Shown here: positions 11,191-24,900 of the stretch, piece after piece
How the letters are laid out: each line of letters begins with the position of its first letter
Numbering within the stretch: position 1 is the stretch's first letter
DNA from: Orthonyx spaldingii
Taxonomy: Eukaryota > Chordata > Aves > Passeriformes > Orthonychidae
DNA length: 64,000 nucleotides
Direction of reading: 5' to 3'
Assembly: GCA_013397795.1 (NCBI GenBank)
Contig: VZTJ01001641.1
Coordinates: forward strand, 220,332-284,331
The notes under the pieces: model-generated
What the model was told of the DNA's origin: nothing
The model's input: only the letters and a program-made list of their open reading frames with translations
Database searches by the model: none
Translations under genes and position numbers: made by a program

Positions 11191-11764
11191 CTATGACAGG
11201 GAAAAAAACAGAATAAAAGACTGGTGGGTTAATGCCAAATATTTTCCACTCAAAATTTTTAATTTGGCTGTAAGTCAATTTTAAAGTAAGGGAGATAAAA
11301 TCCAAACCCTATAACTCAAATGAGAATGCTGAAAAACATATGTTCACCTTAAGTCTAAGAGAAAGACAAAGCTCTATTTTGAAGTGTGATCATGCATTGA
11401 CATAGGATAGGTAATTTTACCAGGTCATATGCCTTCCCTAATTAATATTGGAAATTCTGATTATAGAAAAAAAGTAAAAAACATTTGAAGTATTAACATG
11501 TCATAATCCTAGGAAGAAGTCATCTTGAATTTTAGTTTAGTGTATTTAAGGATTATGCCCAAACAAAAGAGAAAATATATTTAGATGCATCAAGCATTTC
11601 TCTTTTGACAAGCACGTATTCACACATTACTTTTTTAAGCAATTACACTTATCAGCACACATGTGCTCATGTTTGCAAACATATTAAGTGTACAGAAGTT
11701 AGCTGCTAGCTGAATAATTGTGAGGACAGGAGAATTGTCTTTTTCCAAGTCTAGCCAGCCTTAC

Positions 11765-11898
11765 CTTGACCGTGAGTGGTTGCCCAGCTGATACATGTGT
11801 GGGTTATACTGAGCCAGAATAGTGATGGTGTCACACTGCTGCCCAATGATTAGTCGAGCCTGTTGCTCTGTAGCATTTCTCAAATTTATTCCATTAAA
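11765..11898 (-). CDS. DLG5: DLG5 exon w22: PDZ3 end
   Basis: 134 bases encoding residues 1388-1431 plus two bases: FNGINLRNATEQQARLIIGQ, then CDTITILAQYNPH. It supplies the alpha-B helix and last strand of PDZ3 (about 1339-1418). Acceptor is ccatag, donor gtaagg. Confidence 0.96.
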
Positions 11899-12786
11899 CT
11901 ATGGAAAAATTGCACAAACCAGAATGTCAAGTTTTCAAATGTAAACTGGCAAACTCATTCTTTCAGTGTCCTAATTAGTTTATTGTCTAAATGCTCACTT
12001 ATTCCCACTGGAGTAAATAGGAAAATGAAAATGTTGCTATACAATGATTCCTAGGGTTTACTTCTTGGAAGGAATCATTATAATTTTAAAGTATTTGGTA
12101 ACCTGACGTGGAGTTTAAAAATATTTTCACTGTTAAGAGATATATGTATTCTGAGCTGTGCTATGATTTGATATCACTGATTGAATAGAAGTTGGTCCAG
12201 ATCACCAATCTGAGTAAATTCAGAATTTAAAGATAAATTCAAGCCTATTCAGGTCTATTTTAGTATCAGAAACACACTGTGCAACAGAAGGTGCTTTAAC
12301 ATGATGTTACATTTATAAAGCAGCTCTGTACTTTACAAAATGCTACTCCATGTGTTTATCTAACACAGTACGCAGAAATATCATTGAGCCCACATGAGTA
12401 ATTTTTTAACCAGGTATCTTAGCTAAGGACATAGCACAGCAACAACAGCAGGAAACTTGGTAAAAGCCAGCTGCTTGAAAAGGTACTCACCTTACCAGGC
12501 AGAGTATGATGTTGGGACTATTTTAAGTACTGAAATTCACTAACTTAAAATTTAATTATATCTAGATAAGATGAGATGCAGATATACCATCAAAAGATAT
12601 TATTTTTATGATAAAGTGTGAAAAAAGTCACAATCACAATTATGAAATATTACAACAGAGAGTAGTCTTTGCTACATCTCACAGCGCATTAGATTTCACA
12701 ACATTGGCTTTTTGGGGAAGGCAGTTCCTTCCTGCAGTCATACAAACTGATTCATTAAACTTTAGGAATAGCAAGCAAACACTTAC

Positions 12787-12949
12787 CTCCAGTAACTGAT
12801 CACCATATTCAAGGCCAGCTTGATGGGCAATGCTCCCACCTGTTACTTTAGAGACAAATATTCCACCATTTTCTCCACTCACAATGGAAATCCCGAGTGG
12901 CTCAGAACCCTTCTGCACTTTAACATGGCGCGGCTCTTCCATGTAGGGC
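12787..12949 (-). CDS. DLG5: DLG5 exon w21: PDZ3, first two thirds
   Basis: 163 bases encoding residues 1334-1387. PRHVKVQKGSEPLGISIVSG contains the PLGI carboxylate-binding loop; NGGIFVSKVTGGSIAHQAGL and YGDQLLE complete the PDZ core. Acceptor is aaaag, donor gtaagt. Confidence 0.97.
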
Positions 12950-15900
12950 CTTTTAGAGGAGATAGTTAAAACTGATTTGGAAAAATTCCACTTGAACCAC
13001 CACAGTATCAAAGTTACATGCAATATTTATGCCTGTGTGAACTGTATTAATAAAATAGCTTTAAACAGTTACTTAAAAAACCCCACTAACTGTCACCTGT
13101 CTTAAATGCATTCCTTTAACACCATGCAATGTAGTGGCAGAAGTAAATGTATACCAGGTACATGACTGCTCCAAAAATGATGGTAAGTATGAATTATAAA
13201 TAGCATAGTTATGAAGTTGATAGAAAAGAAGCTTCCAGATGCATATTATATGAAAGTAATTGAATCACTGTATATAATATGTCATTGTCACAGCATACTC
13301 CAGAAGGGTATGTTACAAATACAAATGCTGGGAATCTTCATTGCCAGTGAAAATAAACATAATGAATAATAAGGTGGTAAACCAAAGGACGACAAAGCAC
13401 AAATATAATATTTCATATTTGTATGCCAGGAAACATAAATTAGTAATGAAAATTAAGCAGTTGCAAACCCAAGCCATTAAGACAGCCGTTTGCATGGTAG
13501 CATTACAATTACCATGCAAATTCTCCTCAGGGCAATTATCCAAACGTAAAAAAAGCACAAAGTGCGCAATACTGCTCGAGAAGGACAACCTTAGATCAGG
13601 CCAACCTCAAACTCCTTAGTGATGAGAACCTAGGCCTAGGAGCCACAGGGATTCTCAGAAAAGACCTATTACGGAACAGATATCTGAAAGATGTAGAAGA
13701 TTTGAGAAGACAAGAACACTTAGAGCAAGACAAACAGTAGTAAGACACTAGTAAGTATAACAAGAAAATGGCTTATACAAAAGAAAGCCCTGACAGACTC
13801 CCCTTTCCTCCCCCCATATTTGGGATGTATCCACCTGTAAAAATGGGGCTGGTCCACTCATGATGTGTATAAACAAATAGTAGCCTTCTAAAAAGTCCTG
13901 CTTTTTAATGTTATAAACTTAATAATGTCTACACAGTAAGAGGCATCACCAGGTATTAACAATTGAGCTCACTACAAATGAAAGAGCTTGGGTACCAGGT
14001 GTGGTGTATTTTTTATTTTAATACCACTATCCGGCATTTGACATGCATTAACTTGAATGTTTTCTTTCCTAGCACTTCATTATGCCATATAGATGTTCTC
14101 TAAATTGTGCCAACTGCTTAAACTATTTTATTGTGCTGTTCAGGGGCCAGAAGAGTTAACTGGACTTCACTCACTACCACTAAAGTGAGCGAGACTGAGG
14201 AAGGGTATTTCTGGGAAAAGTAGGATTTGGGGCCAGGGGCAGAGGGAAGGGGACATTGTTTCATAACTATGCATATTGCCAGTCTTTGAAGGGATCCTTT
14301 TGGTAGCCTTCTGCAATAGAGGCATAATAGTTTGCCAGTTTATTAATGCATGTAAGATTAAAACTGTTGGCTGCTGACATGAATGCAACTTTGGAACAGT
14401 CATCTTACATCACTGTTTAAGGTGATACCCTCAGCAACGGCTTACCAATGTAGTCAACTTATTACTGATGCTCACATTTTTTGCATGCAACATAAATTAA
14501 CTAAATTCTGATAACTGGCAGAAAACGGATTTTTTCACTCACTTAATGAGTGTGTAAACCATGTTATATGAAGTTTCTCCACGTCACAAAATTTACCAAG
14601 GTATATTATCTCATTAACAACTAAAACTACATCTTTCTGAGCTTTGTTTATGAAACCTTTCTGCTTTTTCGTCTACCACATCCATTTATGTTTGTTTTGG
14701 ATTGGAGTAAGAAAGAATCAAACCTGTGCAAATTACACAGGATCCTATTTGAGATTTCTAGTAAGTACAGAATGACAGATAACTATGTGTGTATAGCCAA
14801 TCAGTAATAAAATAAAAAAGAATGATAACATTAAAAAGGCTTTTTACTTGATAAGCAGGGTTATCAAAATCAAGTGAAGTACACTTTTCTATAATATTCA
14901 GACTGCCTGCCAGAAACACTAGACATTGAGTAAAGTCTTAATTGATGATATTTTTTAATTTTCATTTAAGTTAAAATCAACAGAACAACCAGAAACATAG
15001 ATTTTTTTTTTCATCTGTATTATTAATTTTATCTGGGGTAAGGCCAAGTGAGTTATTGTATCTTCTGGGAAACAGAAAGCTTATAAAACCAAAAAAAAAA
15101 AGAAAAATGTTCTTGAAACATTTGAAAAAATTAATTTAAACATTTCTTAGGATAGATTTAAGTAGCTACTTTCCTAAACTGAGAACTATTTAACAATTTG
15201 CTTTGTTTTGTCTTAAAATCCACAACCAAACCTTAGAATTATACTCTTTTTAGAAAGTCAATTCAGACTATGGTTAAGTACAGCAAGAGAGATGGGGCTG
15301 GAACCTAGATGTACTTAATAATCTGGTCAACATTAACAAAAATTGTTATTTCTCGGAGATCAGAATGTGTGTCTTGTGCTCAAAAACACAAAGATATAGC
15401 AGTGCCAAAACCCCAGCTTGTTCAGCTGAACACTCACATCATTAGTCATGTGAAAGAGAAAAGACATTCTGACTTGGAATTTGCAAGTGACAATCGGAGG
15501 AACATTTATACAAGAACATAAGTTGAGTACATGTAGTACAAAGGTCACACTGAAGAAAGAATGAAAATTCACAAAAACCTCTTCACATTTCCTTTCAAAG
15601 TAACACTGTTCTTTGTACACAAAACATTCTAGAATAGCTACAATAACTTAGTTACAAATTCTTCAAACAAGACAGAAGTTTCATATAACATTTTATGAAT
15701 AACTTTTTATTACTACCAGAAAAGTTAGAATACAGAATATCCTTATAGTTCTATCATTCACATTTTTATGGTCAGTGTTTTTACATGAATCAAGCATACA
15801 AAAGGGTCTTGAAGTCCACATAAATGTAATCTATTTCAACACATCAGAGCTCCTTTACACTGCCAAAATGGCACTTAGCTGCCTTATTGGAAATAAAAGT

Positions 15901-16689
15901 CTGATTCAAATTTGTGTCTTACTGTTTAATGCTTTGAATTTGTGTAAACTTTTTCATATATTCCGTGTAGCCAGATCATGAGAAAATGAAAACAGATGTC
16001 CAAGACTGATACTATAAGCAATGTATCTTTGAGATACTCATAATGAGATATAGAAAGTAATTAAACACAAAGGACATGTTCTTAAGAAAGTTATCATGTT
16101 AGATTCAAATTCTGCAAGCAACTACATATATACTGAATGCTATTACTAGCTGTGGTTCAGGTACAGTCAAAGGCATCAGTCAGAGTAGTAAAATTGCATC
16201 TGTACATATGGATATGTCCTTCCAATTATGCACTCAATTTTTCATGTTACCTGGTTATATGGAATCAAGGCACAGTGGTTAGAGCACATACTCTGCAATG
16301 TTAAGGCACCTGATATTTAGCTATCAGATGTTACTAGGTCTTAATTGTGTTTAGATTTCCAGAGTACACAACAAGGCTATCATAAATAAGCATGTGAGGT
16401 AGTTGAGCTGAAAGGGTGTATTTCAATTTAGACTGCTCTTAGGCCATTAATCTCACACAGAAGAAACAAAACTTTTATGAAAACACTTATTCTTGAAATC
16501 CACAAAAAGATCTCTTACATACTTTCTAAGGAATATAAAAACATTCAACAACAGGATCTGAGATGCACCTCTGCACCTACGTATTTGTCATTTAAATTAC
16601 ACGTTCACATTTCTTCAGCTTAATAAACAAATGCATGAAATTTCCTCAGACACATTTGTATTAAAACCAAAAAAACACAGGGACCTTAC
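12950..16689 (-). other. 3.7-kb intron between w20 and w21
   Basis: Contains a possible MIR-like head at about 16259-16310. Short open frames near 13313-13619 and 15309-15620 show no domain. Otherwise nothing was recognised. Confidence 0.7.
16259..16310 (+). repeat. Possible MIR-like tRNA-derived SINE head
   Basis: A CACAGTGGTTAGAGCACATA..ACTCTG block resembles the tRNA-derived 5' head of MIR with a few differences. No 3' core follows clearly, so the call is tentative. Confidence 0.35.
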
Positions 16690-16858
16690 CTATCTTTTCT
16701 ACGTTCTCCAACAGATACAGGGCTAATGGAAATCCGAGGTAATGTAGAAAGGGAGTTCTGAGACTGGCTGCTGGTGAAGGAAGATGTTTCCAAGTTAAGA
16801 GGTGACTGAGGAGGAGTTATCAAGCTGGGACTGCTACATTCAGAGTGTGACAAGGAAC
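16690..16858 (-). CDS. DLG5: DLG5 exon w20: Ser/Pro linker before PDZ3
   Basis: 169 bases encoding residues 1278-1332 plus two bases: SLSHSECSSPSLITPPQSPL at its start and LPRISISPVSVGERRKD at its end. TPPQSPL and GERRKD match DLG5 of other vertebrates. Acceptor is cctag, donor gtaagg. Confidence 0.96.
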
Positions 16859-18080
16859 CTAGGAAAAGTCAACAGTTGAGTTTTAGTATCCTGCATCTGT
16901 CATAGTTGGCAGTTCTACCCAGACACACAGAAAGGCACCACACACATCTGAGACAAGAAAGAGAACTGACTGTTCACCATCTACTGGTCATGTAAGAGGC
17001 TTAGGAAGACCAGGTAACTCATTTCAGACAGTGCAAACTTACTGTCCTTGATGACTCCATGTTAAATTCATCCTCTCTAAGTGTGCAAACAACTACTGCC
17101 ATTTTCAACAGGAGACAAGGTTACAGACAAGCTACACCATTAGCATGTCTGGAAACATGTTACAGAAAAATAATAAACAGGAAAGAAGTAAAATAGAAAT
17201 CTAATATGTAGGTTTATTTTCAAATAAAATATTTATATGCAGCCCTTCCCTTTACATAGAAGATATATTATGCAACATCTGAAAAATATAACAGAAGCCA
17301 AGCAGGAATCCTACACAGAGACAGGAAAGCTCTGAAATTTCAAACAAGCTTGACATGATTTAGTTTGCGTCTTTACCCTAGTTGTCCTCTCCCTAAGTAA
17401 TCTACCAAACAAGTGCCCTGACACATTTTGTTCTCTTTCAAAAGCCAGGGAAAATAAACTTCAAACTATTAATCTCAAATGAAAGCTATTTTTAAGACTT
17501 GTATTTGCCTAGTCAGGAAAAGCACTGCACACAATACATTAAGGCTGCAGAATATTTGAGGGATGATGGCAGCAAAGAGCTGTTGATTGCTGTCAGCAAA
17601 CTCCTGATTCTACAGCACTCCAACTACTGCTTGTACCGTGTCTTTAAACACCTTCCACCATGCAATTTTGAGTGAAGTACTGAAATATTTTCACTGCATT
17701 TCAAAATATAATTTAAAATCAGTGATGCAATAGTAAGCAAATAATATTTTCAAAGACTAAAAAAAAAGCAAGTCATCTCACTTAAAATTATCAAGGCATC
17801 ATTCTGGAAGAAACTGCAACTATAAAACATACAGCAATGCTTATTCTTACTTGCGTCTGCACTTTTACTCAGTGTGCCATGTACTTGAGTCAACTATCAG
17901 AAAAAACTACTTTCACCAGAGAGTTTCTTTTTTAATGTTTCTCTGGAAAAATGTAGATTTTGTAACCTTAATAAAACTGTCCTGCTTAGATTGTGGCGCA
18001 ACCTGATTTAACAACTTCAAGGGCTTTGCATTGGTTATACTGAAAACAGTGTGACTAAAAGTACTTATGAAATAATTCAC

Positions 18081-18170
18081 CTCTCTCAGAGCCCATCATG
18101 GACCTTGGATATCTTGGTGTTAAAGGGATCTTAATTCGTTCTGTTCTGTATTGCAAGTTACTCGAAGAAC
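18081..18170 (-). CDS. DLG5: DLG5 exon w19: linker
   Basis: 90 bases encoding residues 1248-1276, with the flanking Gly codons split at both junctions: SSSNLQYRTERIKIPLTPRY, then PRSMMGSER. Frame-symmetric. Acceptor is aatag, donor gtgaat. Confidence 0.95.
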
Positions 18171-19217
18171 CTATTTTTAAAACAAGGAAACATGAAAATG
18201 ACAGAAGTAAAAGCAACTACATTAAACAAAAAAAAGTACATTTAGATTGCACTTCATTGAGCATTAAAATAGCCTCTGAATGATCAAGGCAAAAGCCTTG
18301 ATGATTACCCTCATAATTGTGAATATCATAATTATAGCAAATTATCTTGATTATACAGTCAATATAAACAGAACACAATGCAGCTACCCAGTACATATGC
18401 ACTGTTCATTCTTGTATGAAAAAATATTTTGAGTATTTTCCTATGAAATTAAACTTTACTCCAAGTCCAAGCAAGAATCTAACATCTCTGATCACTAAGG
18501 ATCCATGGGACTTTGCAAAGGGCATTTAAAATATTCTGATTACATTCTGCTTGGATGAATACATTATCACTGACACCGGCTACAAGTTGTTATGCCCCTT
18601 TTTGCTATGTTTATAAAGCTACCATGCTTTACTCAACCTTTGACAGAATGTAGGAACACAAAACATGTATAGAACCCCCAGTTACCACATAATTTAGAAT
18701 TTAAATCTAAAATGTTAAAATGTCACTGTTACACAGCATGCATTTGCTTTGGTATCATTAGGCTAAGCATAAAAAAAATTACATGTCAATCAACTAAACA
18801 TAGGCATAATTTATTTTGCAAGAATACAATTTACGTTTGGCCATTAGTTATCTTGAACTTTTTGTTCAGGGGTCTCTTTCCCTTTCTTTCTTCTCACCAG
18901 CTCACTGAACCTCAACCGTTGGCCCTGACTCTCATCTCTCAAAGGATACTTTCAAAGAGTAACAGCCATGGAAAGAAGAATCCGTTACACACATAGACCA
19001 TTTCAAAGAGACTGTAAAGAACAAATTAAACACAGTAACTTCCAGGGAACACCTTTAGTCGCAAACCCACAAGAAATGAAGAAAAGGAGCACTGGAAGCT
19101 TTTAGGCTTTGCCAACGATGACAATGCCATAACATGGGCACTTAAGGAGTTTTCCATTTATAATTTTCTCCCATATAGAGGAGTCCCACAGGAAAATAAA
19201 TCAGAAAAGCTAGTTAC
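18171..19217 (-). other. 1.0-kb intron between w18 and w19
   Basis: Noncoding sequence with no repeat recognised. Confidence 0.7.
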
Positions 19218-19339
19218 CAAGTCTGGCACTAGAGGGTAATGAATTTGAGCCATGAGATGCTCTTGTACGTGAATTTTCAGAGTAGTCATTGGAGTGTTTA
19301 TGACTTAGGTCCAAACTCAGGCGACCTTGATGCTGGGAA
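19218..19339 (-). CDS. DLG5: DLG5 exon w18: linker
   Basis: 122 bases encoding residues 1207-1246 plus one base: SQHQGRLSLDLSHKHSNDYS, then GSNSLPSSARL. QHQGRLSLDLSH is a strong DLG5 landmark. Acceptor is atgtag, donor gtaact. Confidence 0.95.
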
Positions 19340-19863
19340 CTACATCAAAAGAAGAGCAGAACAGGGCAACAGTTAGAATGGGGCAAAAAACTTCAGCAAA
19401 TAGAAACTGGCCAAAAAAATTTTGGTTAGTCCTCATGCAACTGAATAAAATGAATGCTTCTCTCCTTCCCACTTACACATTATCCCATAATTTTATGAAT
19501 TATTATAAGCTAGAAGAAAAACAGCCTTGAAGGACTATAAAAAGGAGGAAAGTTTTGTTTGTTTTGGCAATTACAAGAAAAAATACTAGAAATCAGTTAA
19601 TTGAAAAATTTAATTTCTTTGTCGGTATCAGTCAGTGAGGCAGAGGAAAACCTAATCCATCAGTTACTGAAAGACATGAAAGCAACTGGCACATTATTTA
19701 TATGCAATAACAATGCATATAATAATGAAATAATGGTTTTGAGAACCCTGGATCAAAATAACACACAACAGGAGCGTGTTTCACTCTGCACTCTACCAAA
19801 CTTGCAGAAGCAATTTTCTCTTAATGAAAACAAAATTTTAGGGAGACAAAAATTTCAAAACAC

Positions 19864-20011
19864 CTGGGATGCAGATGCTGATGACATATTTGGCTGGCAA
19901 CTGATGGGCAATTGCTGGTATGAACTCTATGGCTCCAGGCAGTATAGATTGGATTTCTCATGACAGCAGTCACTGCAGGACACGGTGCTAAGCTTCTTGG
20001 TACTGTCCCTC
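19864..20011 (-). CDS. DLG5: DLG5 exon w17: linker
   Basis: 148 bases encoding residues 1158-1205 plus two bases, with Gly1157 completed at the junction. It begins GTVPRSLAPCPA and contains MRNPIYTAWSHRVHTS. The GTVPRSL and RNPIYT motifs match mammalian DLG5, which fixes the acceptor as ctgaag at the upper end, although its pyrimidine tract is weak. An internal AG (exon end 19972) keeps phase but would drop the conserved GTVPRSL. Donor is gtgttt, a weak GT site. Confidence 0.87.
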
Positions 20012-21838
20012 CTTCAGATGATAAAAGCATAGTCTTATCAAAATTATTAGCATATAAAGTACAGATTTGAAATATATATTAGTATAATTATGTATTACAA
20101 CATTTACATGTATGATAAATAAAAATATTAGCATACATATACATTATTAAACACAATGTGACACCTTTTTGATAATACATGCATGTTTAAAATCTGCTTT
20201 ACAACTCTGTAATGAGTCAGTAATAAAGTGGATTATATTCCCAAAAACGAAGCCATTCACAGAATATTATTTTAATACATGCTAGTAAATAAAAATTTTT
20301 CTGTTTTCAAGTACAGAAGTTTTTATCCAGGAATGAAAATTCTGCATTTGTCAATCAACCAGCATGCAAGTTTTTATTTGGTGCTTGAACTGACTACAGC
20401 TATAATTATTCTGGTTCCTCTCTTTTGTTGCCTCAAAGAATCCCAGTTCTAGAATGACTTTAAATTCTAGTATTTCAATATTTATTTCTGAAACTTATTA
20501 CTCAAGCTGTTCTTTTAAGTACATCCTTCAGTACGAAACCAAAACCTAATTTTCTCTTAAGTGACTTGGTAGCATAGAACACAATAGCAAAAACTTGCAT
20601 TTCAAGACAGACTCATATTGTCTAATATTGTCTAAAGTAGGTTTGGACTTGACTCAGTTATTGTGCAAAAGTAACCTGCTAAGACAAAAGTTAACTAAAA
20701 GGTTAGAAATAATACTTTTAATATTTTTTCTACCACCATTAAGAGAGAGAGAAAAAGCAAAAGAGTAAAAGAAATCAAAGATGAAAAAAACCTTCTTGAT
20801 CTGAGCTACTCTTGAACATGTTTTTTCATTCTGAAAACTGATTGGGACACCATCATTTGAAGCTATCCATTGTTCCTGATACATGGATTATTACCTTCAT
20901 GGTTTTCAATAAGAATAAAATCTTCCATAATTTCTAGAATTTACAGGAGTTTGGGGCCTTACAAGAAGAAAGGATAAACTCATAAAAATCAATATCATCT
21001 TGATTTGAAATTAAAGATTAATATACAACTGCTGAAAATGAAATCTAAGTCTAGATACTAAAGACTGAGCAATTTATCTGACAACACATTTCCCAAATGC
21101 TTCTTGACTATTTCAAATTAGCTAGCATACAATATTCTAATTACCTCCTTAAGCACTCCATTTAGTCAGTGCAAATTCAAAACCTGCTAACATGGACTTC
21201 AATACCAAAAACTGTTCAATCAACTAAGACAAAATGCTGTTTTCTGTTCCACCTGATTATACTGATATATAATCAAGCTTCTTGTGAGTCCCCTCTTCAG
21301 TATCTTAATATCTCAAACACACTCACATTTAACCTTTCATTTAGATGAAGATCACAGCCAGTTTGCACACTCAATGTCAGACACCCCAAATGTTTTCAAC
21401 AGGTAGAACTTAGAATATTTCACTTCCTGCATAACAGGTCTTTTTCCTTGGAAGCATTTCAGAAATGAAGCAGCTAAAGCCTGGGATATCTCCATTTACT
21501 GTTTACTTTCAAAAAAACTGGAAACCATACTTGGCCCCCTAGTGGACAGGTTACACCTTGTTCTGCACTAATGTATGGAGAACTTCTCTGCACAAAAACT
21601 GATCAAACACAAACCCTTCAGCCAGAGGTTGCTCAGCTTCCTTAGCGATTCTTAAACAGGTTTCACTTCTTTACAGTCCAAAAGCTGAGCACACCATGGT
21701 CAGACTACATCAGACCATAGAAATACGTTCTGTGAGTCGTGTTTCTTCTGCACTTAACACAACTAATCCCCAATATTGTCCAAATGGACAAGCGCCTTGG
21801 GGCATTCCTAGAAAGCAGTTCAGAGTTCTGTCACTCAC
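20012..21838 (-). other. 1.8-kb intron between w16 and w17
   Basis: Noncoding sequence. A minus-strand open frame at 20654-20884 lacks compatible phase and homology and is not taken as an exon. Confidence 0.7.
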
Positions 21839-21977
21839 CTGCTGGCATGCTGCCAGAGTATAAGGCAGCAGGCACAAAGCCATCGCTGTGCCTAGCAGAA
21901 CGTTTTGGGGAATATGGTGCCCATTCCTGTAACTCTGGTGACAGATGCTCCTCACTAGCTGGAGCATATTTCTGCAC
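21839..21977 (-). CDS. DLG5: DLG5 exon w16: linker
   Basis: 139 bases encoding residues 1111-1156 plus one base. It includes the landmark LSPELQEWAPYSPKRSARHS, conserved with mammalian DLG5. Acceptor is cttgtag, donor gtgagt. Entry phase 0, exit phase 1. Confidence 0.93.
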
Positions 21978-24900
21978 CTACAAGAACACAGAAATTTGAT
22001 TACAGGAAGTTGGAGATTCAAAAGAGTAAAACAGTCAAACTGTGGAACAATTAGTAACATCAAACTTTCTAGTATCTGTTCCAGAATGTGCTACCACAGT
22101 GCTTCTTACACCTTTGTCTTACAATGATCTCCTTCTACCCATATCTGCTCCATTTTACTTTGTTATTAGTTTTTACTATCTTGTAATCTTTCTTAAGCCA
22201 ATATTTTCAATTTAACTGATACCTTTTGCTTCAATGAAACACCCAGCGTTTAGTTACATTTCTCCTTTGAAATAATGCTTTCGCAGGATATTTCAGCCAC
22301 TATTGCTGCCAGTGTTTGCCATAGAAGATCTGGCTAAAAAGCCAGAAAGCATTTTCCTTTAAGCCTGTGTTTCCAGATACATGTGGAGTAAGCTCTCTTC
22401 AACAAACAATTCAGGTTTTAGAACTTCACAACTTCTGTTCTGTATACAAGTAGACACTGGTGAGTTAAGAACACATGACAGTAGCTCAGATACTGACAGT
22501 GATCCAAGAGAGCTGTAAGTTCAGGCTCTGCAAATCGCATTCACACATTTGAAATGTACAGCACAAAATATGAGATTGATGCATGCAAAAAATGAAAAAT
22601 AATTATTGAAAATGTACTTACAGATTTTATAATAACAGTATTTTAATTAAATGAAGAGTTACTGAGAGCACAAAGACTCTAAGAGGCAGAGGTGCTTCCT
22701 TAGAACTGGTGCTTGATCATTTTCATGTCTGCACTAATAATTGTTCCACCTACTATTCAGGGATTAAAGTACACCTAAATGTATCGACTTACCAAATTAC
22801 ACAAAATTAACTGTATATATACACACCTAAGTAAATTGACAACACCCAATATGGCTACAAATTAAACTACACTGTATTTTGCTATTACAAACACTACTTC
22901 AGGAGTGAATGCATGCAGACTGGGCAGTACTGTCACAACAGCCTGATGTAGTTGCAATGGACAAGGACAATTCCACCAGAAAAAAATGTTTAGAGTGACT
23001 GATGTCCACATTTTGAGGCACAGCATCACTTGTGCTCTCCAGCCAACAACCTGAATTACAAAGCTCTGCCTGTTTTCTGGGTGGGCAGAAGAAAGAGAAG
23101 AAAAATGAAAAAGAATCATAGAACCTAGTATTAATTTAATCCTAGAAACAAAAATTAACTAATACATAAAGTAACCTTTAAAAAACAACAACAACAAAAA
23201 ATGTAATTGTAATTCTATTATATCATTTTCTTCTTTATCTCGAACCAACACCTACTTGACACCAGTAACACAGCTTGGGCAGTACATCAAAGCAACTACA
23301 AAATATCCCCACATATCCTTTTGGTCTCCTCAACAGTGAGTGCCAAAACCACCCACTCTGTTCCAGCTAACAAATCTCCTGGGCATAAGTCCCCACCTAC
23401 ACGTGTCCTTGTCACAACTGGCAACTCTTCACTCACTCATTTCTCACCATACAAATATTTCTACAATTATAACCAGGGCAGTGTTTATGCTCATGACAAC
23501 GCACTACAATGAAGAATGGGACTATCAGTGCTACTGGATCAACTGGATATTCTACATAAAGCAAACTCCCTCTATTCAAAAGTGTTCAATATCTTGATCT
23601 TGTTTTGTTGTTACATACGTACTGAAATATGACATTAGAATATGTCCTCCTTCACTTCCTGCAGTGTGGTTCTTGATGTGAACTTGTGACCTTTGTCTTA
23701 GCCATACTGCTCTTCAGACCAAATCTACTGATTATAGCTACAAAATTAAGCCCTTGTGCTTTTCTGTCATTTCTTGTGCTGGTTTTAGCTGGGAGAGAGT
23801 TAATTTTCTTCATAGCAGCTAGTATGGACTATGGGGATTTTTTTAATGTGCTGGAAGGCAGTGCTGGTAATACAGGTATGTTTTCATTTTTGCTGAGCAG
23901 TGCTTACACAGAGGCCTAAAGCTCCCCATAACTATTTTTCCCTAAAATTGTTTGGGAATGCATAAGGAATGGAAGCAGACAAAACACACGGAAGTAGCCT
24001 AAAAAAAAGGCATAAAAACCTGACAGTTGTTCTCTTATACCAGTATTTTTGCAGGATATGGCTTTAACCCTGCACTACTTTCAAGTCAGCTCTGCCATCT
24101 GTATTGCTTCTAAAATTCTGCGAACAGGGTGGCATTATTTAGGTATAAACAAGTAAGGGAAAAGAATATAAAATTCTAAGTCATTATGATGTAATTACAT
24201 AAAAAATAACATAAACTTTCGTAAACTTTGGCTTTCAGTTGGGAAAGAAAAAAAAACTATCTCTATCTGCCAGCTGAGCAAATCTGAGGCAATGGACCTG
24301 AAATGACATTCTTGATTATGTCAATTTATATAATGCAGTCATCTACATAGGTTCTTCTTCCCAAAGCAAAAAACATATTTCTCCTATCTAATCTGTAAAG
24401 ACATGAGCCACTATCTTCTCAGCAGGGTTGTTTATTCTAACAAATTATATGCTGATTTTGAACTTGCATCATATTATAATAAACAGTTCACCTTTATAGT
24501 GTAATGGGCTTAACACCTATGAATTTCAGATAAGATGTACAAAATTATTTAGATACATAGCAAGATTTACAAAAAACCAACACTATGGATGGTACACTTT
24601 CTTCCATTAAATTGTACAATGATCTGGACAACCAATCTGACTTTTGCAAAACTTCAGAGACCCTATTTTCAGTTTTTCTAAAGCTGATGCTTTGCATTTT
24701 TATTTACATCTTTTCAGGTTGTCAAAAACATACAAGAGCTCAGATGTTCCAACAAGCAGCATTAAAACCCAAGATATGGCAACTAAGCAGAACCCTGTCT
24801 TTCTGTTTGGTGGCCACCACTGCCTGCCAAACACTGGAATTCCACAAATTGGTTTTATATTTTGTGATACTGCCGAGTGCCAACTGAGCCTGAGTTCAGA

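Larger units (their letters stand above)
6496..12786 (-). other. Short introns among w21-w30
   Basis: Nine introns: 6496-7257, 7386-7581, 7726-8408 (GC-AG), 8606-8907, 9079-9366, 9516-10468, 10653-11025, 11191-11764 and 11899-12786. Sizes run from about 200 to 950 bases. No repeats, RNA genes or extra exons were recognised in them. Confidence 0.75.
16859..19863 (-). other. Introns w19-w20 and w17-w18
   Basis: 16859-18080 and 19340-19863 are noncoding with no recognised element. A plus-strand open frame at 19601-19963 overlaps exon w17 antisense and is not supported. Confidence 0.7.

Noticed and set aside
19601..19963. 120-residue open frame on the plus strand
   Set aside because: It overlaps exon w17 antisense, has no domain and no conserved motif.
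19864..19972. Shorter version of exon w17 starting at an internal AG
   Set aside because: Phase fits, but it drops GTVPRSL, which matches other vertebrate DLG5 proteins; kept only as a possible alternative acceptor.
20654..20884. Minus-strand open frame as an extra exon between w16 and w17
   Set aside because: w16 and w17 already join in phase and match the known protein order; no good splice sites flank this frame.
23110..23130. GAATCATAGAA string resembling a CR1 octamer end
   Set aside because: Too short and without the conserved CR1 3' UTR beside it; likely chance.
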